Positions 57,123 to 64,000 of a stretch of DNA of 64,000 nt are shown here, piece by piece. Below the pieces are notes generated by a model. That model made no database searches, had not been told where the DNA came from, and was given only the letters and a program-made list of their open reading frames with translations. Numbering within the stretch: position 1 is the stretch's first letter; every line of letters starts with the position of its first letter. The position numbers were made by a program, and so were the translations under genes. The stretch comes from Pogona vitticeps. Its lineage: Eukaryota; Chordata; Lepidosauria; Squamata; Agamidae. Location of the stretch: positions 24,835,264 through 24,899,263 of the forward strand of contig NC_135789.1 in the NCBI RefSeq assembly GCF_051106095.1, written 5' to 3'.

Positions 57123-58900
57123 CTGTGGGGGGGGCGAGAAAAGAAGGGCGGTTGTGGCTGAGCTGCAGTGGAGAAACAGGCATTACATGACTGGTTAAGG
57201 TGGACAACGCTGCAACACTGCGGGCAACGAAATACGCCAGTGTGAAGGGCTTCACCGGAGCTTTGTCAGGCGGCAACAGCATCTCGTGGCAATGATGGCA
57301 TTCCACTTGTGTTAATCAGAGATTATGATTGTTGATTTGCATGCAATGATGTAAACATTTTAGGATAATCTGGCTACAGCTGTTGTTCTTTAAAACTCAA
57401 CCCCGTTTCCTCAGATAGCTAGAATTGAACTCCCTGTTTGGTGAATGTAGAATCTGAATGTGATAGAATCACAGACACACTTTTTTTTTAGATCACAAGC
57501 CAGGAGCCTCTGGCTTTGTCATTTCAGACTACAGATCCCATCATGCCTTGATGGCTCAATATTCTTCGCGTTGGCTCCAAAGGGCTTGGAGGACCACAAA
57601 AAACCTTGTCGAGGCTCCCGGTTGTTGACGACACCTGTCATTTTTATTTCCTCTCCAAAGTGGTCAAGCTCCCACGTTGTGTCTGGACGTTCCTCTGGCT
57701 CATTTTGCTACCTATGAGGCTTGGGCATCCACCCCCCAAAGGCACTACCTTTGCACATGACTCTCATGAAATTCTCTGAAAACGTGGCAGTTCGGACCTC
57801 CTGAAGTCTTGGGCTTCCGCCCCCAGATACCCCGGCCAACACAGACAAGGATCGGGGAAACTGGAACTCGGAGTCTAAAGGGAATGGTAGAGTTGTGAAC
57901 CTGTTGTGAACCCCGGAGACACATGGATACACATGAATACCCCTGGCCGAGCCAACTCAAGGGAAGTCCAGAAATGCAGACCACTCTAGATGGTTCGTAT
58001 AAGGACACGAGGAGCCGGTCTTTTGCAAAGTGAATGGCTCTTGATTACTCATCCAAGACCAAGCTAACCCTCTTTGCATTACAACTGGTTTAGTCTACAC
58101 AGCGCTGTGCGTAGAAAACCTGACTTTCCTGCCAGCTACTGTGAGGACTGAAGGGAGACAAGCAGGGGTGGGGGAAAAGTACGCCATCATCTTGTCTACT
58201 AAGGGGCTTCAACGCTGTGAGCCTCCAGCTCCACCCCATGGCTGATAAAGCATCCCATGAGGCACAGCCTGCCGTTCCATATCCTGGAGTTGCGAAGCTC
58301 CGCCGTGAACTCTCGATAACCCTGCGTCCGGACCATTAGCCCCGGGTTGCCTATCTCGAATGGAAAAGAACAAACATCCCCCCCGGGGCTTCTCGGCGGG
58401 CAGAAGGCGGGCGCTCGGAGAGCAAAGGAACCCAGCGGGCCATGTTTTCCTTGGACCGTTTCCGGAACCGGGAAGGATCGGGTCCTTGGGTCTGGAGCTA
58501 CGTGGTCTGGAGCCACACCGAGGCCCTTGGGTTCAGTCCTGGTCCCTCCTGGAGATGGGAAAGAGCATCTCTCCAAAGCTGGGGAAACCGGGTGGTGGTT
58601 TCCAACGACGGTTCCCAGAATCCTTCTGCCCCGGGGGCGAGGGGCTTCGGAGTCCCCCTGCCTCCAAAGCAAAGCTTCCCCCGGTCTGGCTAGAGGTTTT
58701 TGGGCAGCTGCAACGGGAGGAAAGGCCAAAGCAGGTCCCTAAAAACCTAACAGGGTGGAGCGGTGTCCCTGCCATGAGCCGTCGCCAGCGCCCCCGACTT
58801 TCCATGAGGGAAAAGTGGCCTGCTGTGCCTTCTTCTTATTGGCACTATAAAAGTTCCAAGATTGAGCTGGGGCATTAAAACAAGAGGCAAGAGGTCTGCC
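57123..58900 (-). other. RNF43 intron, proximal part
   Basis: No coding exon matching the RNF43 N-terminus was found. One decayed hAT-type fragment (gactacagatcccatcatgc at 57528). Confidence 0.45.
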
Positions 58901-58929
58901 TGGCACCCACCCCTGCGCTACACGGAAGG

Positions 58930-59380
58930 GCGAGGCGGGTGGAGACCCCATTGCTGGTTCACCCTCTCCCGCCTGGCCTGAATCCGGCCTGTATTTTTTC
59001 CCCCCTGGACTTCGACCCGGGGCAGAAGGAAAGGCCCAGCGGGGTCCCTCTCTGGAGGTTGGCAGCCGGCTCTCCTCGGGGCGGCCCGGCCGAACCCGGC
59101 CTCCCGGCCCGCCTGCCTCTTGGCTGCCCGACACCCTGCCTCCGGGCCTCCGGGTCCAGCCCTTGTCAGGAGCCAGTGGGGGAGCGCCACCCAGGCCTCC
59201 CAAGCGGGCAGATGAAAAGCCGCCCCGCTCATGTAATAACCGACGGCCTTTCCAGCGCCGTTTGAACTGTTTACAGACCGAGTTAACGATTACAGGCACT
59301 GTGTATCTTGGCGGCCGGCCCGAATTCTTCCCCCGCCCGTCAGATATTATTAAACAACCCTTCCATGCTCGGCTGGACTC
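58930..59380. promoter_or_regulatory. GC-rich patch with FOX- and HNF1-like sites in RNF43 intron
   Basis: CpG-rich from 58.93 to 59.22 kb (cggggcggcccggccgaacc). Next to it lie TGTTTAC (59268-59274, forkhead core) and GTTAACGATTAC (59282-59293, close to the HNF1 consensus GTTAATNATTAAC), 8 bp apart. No repeat recognised here, unlike the surroundings. Candidate enhancer; function inferred only. Confidence 0.35.
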
Positions 59381-60149
59381 CTTCCAGCGCACCTCAGAGA
59401 GATGCCGACACGCGGGGAGGAGCCACCCGTTGGCACCCTCAACCCTCAGAAAAGAAAAAAAGGGGGGGGGAGAATAAAAAACGAGGAAAAGGCCCATGGC
59501 TTAATTGATGTCGTGCCCAAGGAAAGAACCCTGATTTTTTTTGGATTTGGCCAGTCTGAGGGAGCTAAGGGTCACCCCGGAGGCCGAAAGGAAGGGCAAC
59601 TTGCAGCAATGGCTGATCGCTGCCCGGTGGTAACCGGGGGGGAGTGGGGGAGTCTCGGCAGGCAGATCGGGTTGAGAGCGGGCCGAACCCGAGTTCGAAT
59701 TCTTCCCCGTTGGCGGGATTGCAACTCTGAGGCTTGCCCTCCAGCTTCCCATTAGAAATGAAGGGGGACTTGTGGGTGGATTATTGAGCCCTTTAATAAG
59801 GAGCAGGAGTGGCTAGCGTTGGGCCCTCCCCAGGGAAATGCCTCAGGACAGCCCTGTGCCTAATTGTTAGGCCTAATTTGCTCAACATTAATTAACCCTA
59901 AACGAAAGAAAAGACCGATTTGTTAGCCTGGAAGGTGCCGCCCGTACTTTTGCTCCTTTGTGTTAAAGAGTTTCAAAGGGCTTCCAAAGTTTTGTCTTAA
60001 AATACGGAAGTGAAATGGTCGTTGATTCTTTAAGGTGGTTTTACTGATCATCCTCACTTCAGATCTGTCAGGACAGGGCAAAATGGAAACTGTTTCATCG
60101 ATTAATGAATAAACAGCAGCAGCAACAGAGTTACCAGGTGCAACCAGCA

Positions 60150-60345
60150 TGGTGTATACAGTACTGGTTAGTTAGAGAGCAGCAGGTTAGGCCCAAGGAG
60201 ATCTGGGTTCAAATTCCGGCTCACTGGGGAAACTTTCTAGGTGAGATGGGGCTCCTTCCTTGCTTGCTTGCTTGCTTTGCTGGGTTGTCGGGAGTGTGAA
60301 GGCAGAGGCTGCTCTGCCTTCCCTTGCAGAAAAGGATCAGATAAA
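60150..60345 (+). mobile_element. tRNA-derived SINE, diverged
   Basis: tactggttagttagagagca, gatctgggttcaaattccgg (box B), gctgggttgtcgggagtgtg aagg. A TTGC/CTTG run is inserted in the middle. Confidence 0.55.
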
Positions 60346-60607
60346 AACAAATGGGTGCAATTAAAAGCCTTCAAAGGACTCCACCCACATCGCGACAGTT
60401 GTCCCAAAACACAGCCCAGAATGATGATGGCTCCCATTTCAAGACTGAGGGAGAGAAGAGGTGCCCGTCTTAAACCCACTTCTGCAGGGGCTGAGATGAG
60501 ATTTAAAAGTTTGGGTTTCTGGTTGACAGGTTGCGCTTTGACCCAACTCACTGGGCAGTGTGGGGAACCCCAATTCTGTGTGTGTGGTAAATAGATACTT
60601 CTTTACT

Positions 60608-60634
60608 AAACACACACACACACACACACACACA
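60608..60634. repeat. (CA)n microsatellite
   Basis: About 13 CA units. Similar short arrays lie at 61578-61602 (AG) and 61790-61815 (CA). Confidence 0.95.
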
Positions 60635-60899
60635 TTTCTTCGAGATGTTGTGGGTTTCAATGTGGAAGCGGCTTTTAAGTCTACCAAGCTTGAGACTAGA
60701 TGGAGACAGTGCCCCTGAACATGTACAGAGTCTCTTTCCCTCAACACAGAGTTGTCATTACATACAGACCCCATTATCGGCTGACCTGTTTTTAGGGCAT
60801 CACTTTAAAACAAAACTGGAATCTCTCTCTCTCTGTAATGATGGCTTGAAGGTGAAAGCAAAGCCATCGGAAAAGTTCCTTTTTTCCATCCCCAATTCC

Positions 60900-61190
60900 T
60901 AGAGGTGAATGCCGCTTTGGGGGCTCAACCGGCTTTGGGCCTGAGTGCGCCAGCACCTGCCACTCTCCGCAGGTGTAAAGAGTACCCGGTGGAGCCACGT
61001 GGCCACCCGCCCCACCCCACCTCGCCGCCAGGGATCCGGTGAGCCGCGCGGACAACCGGGGCGTGCTCGCTGCTCCTCTGATGTGGGGTGTCAGCAGATG
61101 CCAGGGACGCGGTTGGGGATTTCGGAGTACGCCACAGAAGCGGCCCCGTCCCGACTCGTCTCTCGTCCCTCCCTTGGGAAGAAGCCGAGT
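60900..61190. other. Small CpG-rich patch in RNF43 intron
   Basis: Enriched in CG (gagccgcgcggacaaccggg, gacgcggttggggatttcgg). No motif cluster or exon seen. Confidence 0.35.
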
Positions 61191-62234
61191 TAAGGATCCG
61201 GCCTTCAATGGGCAACTGCTTGGCTGGCAGTTCTGAGCACCTCAGAGATGCCTCTTTGCCACGTCAGCTTTCTTGGCCTAAAGAGATGGGGTTTTAATGC
61301 TTTCCCCCCCCCCACTCTCCCATCTGCAGCCGGATCAGTGGGGAGGGTGGCAGGCGGAGACCCTGGTCCCGAGGGGAGCAGGAAGGGGGTCCCCATGGAA
61401 GCCTCTGCAAGGGTGCCCCCCCGGGCAGAGGCGCCCCACAGCACCCAGCCGGGACCAAACTGCTTTCTGGAAAGCCCGGGTGCCTCTGTCTCTCCTTGGA
61501 TGTGGTCTCGTCCTCATTGCTGTGGGCCATTTTCTGGCTCTTCTCGCTTCCCAGCTTGTACCGACAGGCCTGCCCAGCTCAGAAAGAGAGAGAGAGAGAG
61601 AAAGAGGGAGGAATCCGAATCTCGCCCCCAGGGGCTTGCGAAGGAGCTCACGGTGACTTCAAAGGTGCTGGTGGTGATCACACCCTGCAAAAATTTCCCA
61701 CCGACAAAAGAAATCGTTTTATAGGCAAACGAGGGCTTGGAATGTCTCTCCTCAACCCTGATGAAAGAGGAAGGGCCTGGCGTGTGTGTACACACACACA
61801 CACACACACACACATACACAACACACATACACAAAGAGAGAGAGAGCGCCTGCCAAGAGGCTGCGCTTCCCAAAGCTACAAGGCAAAGGCACTGGGGCCG
61901 AATCTTATTTCCCGAAAGAACAAGGAAAAGTATCCGGTGTAGTCCCGAAGATGACATACTTGTAGGCGATACCTTTTATTGGACCACTAAAAATTGAACC
62001 AAATACCCAGCTTCTGCGGGTGAAATCCACTTCCTCGGACTCTAAGCACACCCTGTTCACAGATGGCATAGGAAAAAAACAACAACAGGATTGGCTGTTG
62101 TGGGTTTTTCGGGCTCTTTATTCCTCTTGTTTCTGCCCAGCGTCGGATATTTAGAGGTAGAGTGCTTCAGAACATGGAGGTTCCACAGAAGCTGCATTTG
62201 AGAGGTGATTTCTCCCCCGTGTTAGTCTAACACA

Positions 62235-62445
62235 GAATCAAGGCAGTATAGTGGTTAGCACTGGGCTAGAACCCAGGGGACGTGGGTTCAAATCCTCCAC
62301 TCAGCCACGAAATGGCTTGCGCAGTCCTGGGGCACTCACCGGCCGCCTCTCAGCCTGATGTGCTTCACAGGACTGTTGTGGGATAACACGAGGAAGGAGG
62401 GGAAAGGCCATGCACACATGGTAGTGAAGAGAAAATTAAGATACA
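62235..62445 (+). mobile_element. tRNA-derived SINE
   Basis: ggcagtatagtggttagcac (box A), acgtgggttcaaatcctcca ctcagccacg (box B), ctctcagcctgatgtgcttc acagg, gttgtgggataacacgagga. The best-preserved copy of this family in the window. Confidence 0.75.
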
Positions 62446-63084
62446 GACACAGGAACAACAATAATAATCTGACTTTCAAGTTGTCTAGACCATCATGAAG
62501 GTTTATCACATCCTATCAATACAACCTTCACCTTGGAATGTGCAGCTGTAATTCTCCAAGGTCCTCATTCAGCACTGAGAGGGAGGCACTCTGCGCGTGC
62601 TCTGGAGATCTGTCATACTTCTTAAGGGAATGAACCAAGTCCTAAGCTATCTTTTTTCACTTGGTTTTGCTGAGCCCTGCAGACCGGCCAGAGAATGCAA
62701 AATTCAAATGAAGGGTGGGCACGACGCAAAGGAGGAAGAAAAGAGAAAACAGTCTGCATGAAATTAATATCCTAATTTGTGCCAACAGGTGCAAAGCTAA
62801 ACATTGGATTTTAGTGTTGAACTAAAAAACTAACTTTAAAGACCCAAAGAGAATGACAGTGCCTCTCGCCAGCATGGGGAACCACAGTGACTAGGTGATC
62901 TGTGTTAACCTGCGATTAACACATTCCCATGTGCCTCGGAATGGCTGAACCATTGCTCCAGGGAGTTTTTTTTTTCTGGCAGATCTTAGGGAGGGGCTGC
63001 AGCTAGGCCAAAAGGCCAGGGTCGATGCCAAGCACCTCTGGCAAAAGCCAGGGGGAAAAAAGGGCGAACTTCCACCACCCTCAG
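62446..63084 (-). other. RNF43 intron, nothing recognised
   Basis: One copy of the dispersed motif (CACTCTGCGCGTGCTC) at 62587-62602; otherwise no element recognised. Confidence 0.45.
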
Positions 63085-63087
63085 AAG

Positions 63088-63250
63088 TAGAACTGCTGGC
63101 AGCACAGGGGTTTAGATCTCGGGCTGTGGAGCCAGAGGTTGGGAATTCGATTCCCCCACAGAGCCTCCTGGACAGGAGCTGGACTCCAATGATCCAGAGG
63201 GTCCCCTTCCAGCCTTACAGTGCTAAAATGGTGGTGGTGATGATGATGGG
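63088..63250 (+). mobile_element. tRNA-derived SINE
   Basis: gtttagatctcgggctgtgg, ccagaggttgggaattcgat tcccccaca (box B), tccagagggtccccttccag, ending in a short gtg/atg triplet tail. Same family as 10.64 and 23.1 kb. Confidence 0.8.
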
Positions 63251-64000
63251 TTGTACCCACAGAGATTACCCTGGTAATCCCTGACTGCCAGCCAGAGTTG
63301 GCTGGACTGGCTTGGATGGACGCCAAGGGGGTGACTCAGAAACAGGTCTACGCACTCGTCTTATTCCCATCTCCCTGTGACGCTGTCTCCAGGTCGCGGG
63401 TTCAAATCTGTCTAGGAATTTTGCACGTCTCCGGCTGCCCCAAATTACGCCGCCGAGAGCTCCAGGTGGCCATTTTTGGGAGCGGGCCGGCCAACGAGGA
63501 AGGTGTCCAGCTCGGCAACCACAGGACAAGAATCTCTCATGTCAAGTCCTGCTTCTGACTTCCATGGCATCTCATCTCTGGGGTTGACCAAGCTCAACAG
63601 GGCCGCATCCGTTTCTGCATCCGTTTTCCTTTTGCATGACTTTTCGGACTGTAAGCCTCACGATCGGTCTTGGGTCAGTTGCTCTAACTTCCCTTTTCAG
63701 TTAAAAAAAAATAGCTAGATAAAAGGTGCTCCCAACGAATTCGCTTCTAATCTAATGATCAAAGTACAGGGGGAGGGGAACTCCCTCTTTCTTTCTTCAC
63801 TTTATACCTAATTTTACAAACCTCCCTTCTTTCCTGCCCGCCACGCCATTTTTGCTCCTTTTATTCCCCACGAAGCCCCGAATTATTTCCAGGCAGGGAA
63901 GGCGGACTGGTCTCCCCAATTCTTTGGCCTGTCCTTCCCCCCCCCTCCAATATCTGGCCAAACCGTTCACAAGTTCAAACATTCGCCTCCAGACCGACAG
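63251..64000 (-). other. RNF43 intron, distal part
   Basis: No exon or named repeat recognised. Assigned to RNF43 intron only because the gene's first coding exon has not yet appeared. Confidence 0.35.

Noticed and set aside
61648-61682. Possible RNF43 exon reading GVITTSTFEVT between AG and GT
   Set aside because: Does not resemble the known N-terminus (LEGVFAGVAEITPAEG), and the ectodomain exon at 57.1 kb already joins in phase 0 to the human-type upstream exon.

Overview
The window is vertebrate nuclear DNA, most likely from a squamate reptile. Interrupted coding exons with GT-AG splice sites alternate with introns full of interspersed repeats typical of lizards and snakes: Sauria-type tRNA SINEs with a BovB-like tail, BovB (RTE) LINE 3' ends, CR1 and L2-like LINE tails, an R2/R4-type LINE, hAT and Tc1/mariner-Tigger MITEs, and long GATA, ATTT and ATT microsatellites. 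The species cannot be fixed from sequence alone. No retroviral or other virus-like element was recognised.

Three protein genes lie in a row, all on the minus strand. (1) TSPOAP1 (BZRAP1, RIM-binding protein 1) runs from an initiator near 28.24 kb down past position 1. Seventeen coding exons (about 960 codons) give the N-terminus, the coiled-coil half, the first SH3 domain, one FN3 domain and the start of a second; the remaining FN3/SH3 half lies outside. (2) SUPT4H1, the small Spt4 subunit of the DSIF transcription elongation factor, is complete in five coding exons (36.71-40.75 kb, 117 aa), with a CpG-rich promoter and a poly(A) signal. (3) RNF43, the transmembrane RING-H2 ubiquitin ligase that down-regulates Frizzled receptors, has eight coding exons between 46.16 and 57.12 kb (about 745 codons, to the stop). 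Its signal-peptide exon is missing and presumably lies beyond 64 kb, so 57.1-64 kb is read as intron. The order TSPOAP1-SUPT4H1-RNF43 and the shared orientation match human 17q22.

Region by region: 0-28 kb, TSPOAP1 exons with repeat-rich introns, an internal CpG island at about 14.8-15.3 kb and several minisatellites; 28-36.4 kb, TSPOAP1 5' flank and intergenic DNA, where the miR-142 hairpin known at this position in mammals was not seen; 36.4-41.05 kb, SUPT4H1 and promoter; 41.05-46.16 kb, intergenic DNA and RNF43 3' UTR; 46.16-57.1 kb, RNF43 exons; 57.1-64 kb, RNF43 intron with GC-rich patches and a FOX/HNF1-like motif pair.

The three genes are not a pathway: they act at presynaptic active zones or mitochondria (TSPOAP1), in RNA polymerase II elongation (SUPT4H1) and in Wnt receptor turnover (RNF43). 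Exon limits were read by eye from splice sites plus recalled human proteins; no alignment was run. I found no convincing new biological system. The unusual items are nested transposons with exact target duplications, reading-frame-preserving tandem repeats, a probable 10-codon microexon and candidate regulatory islands.
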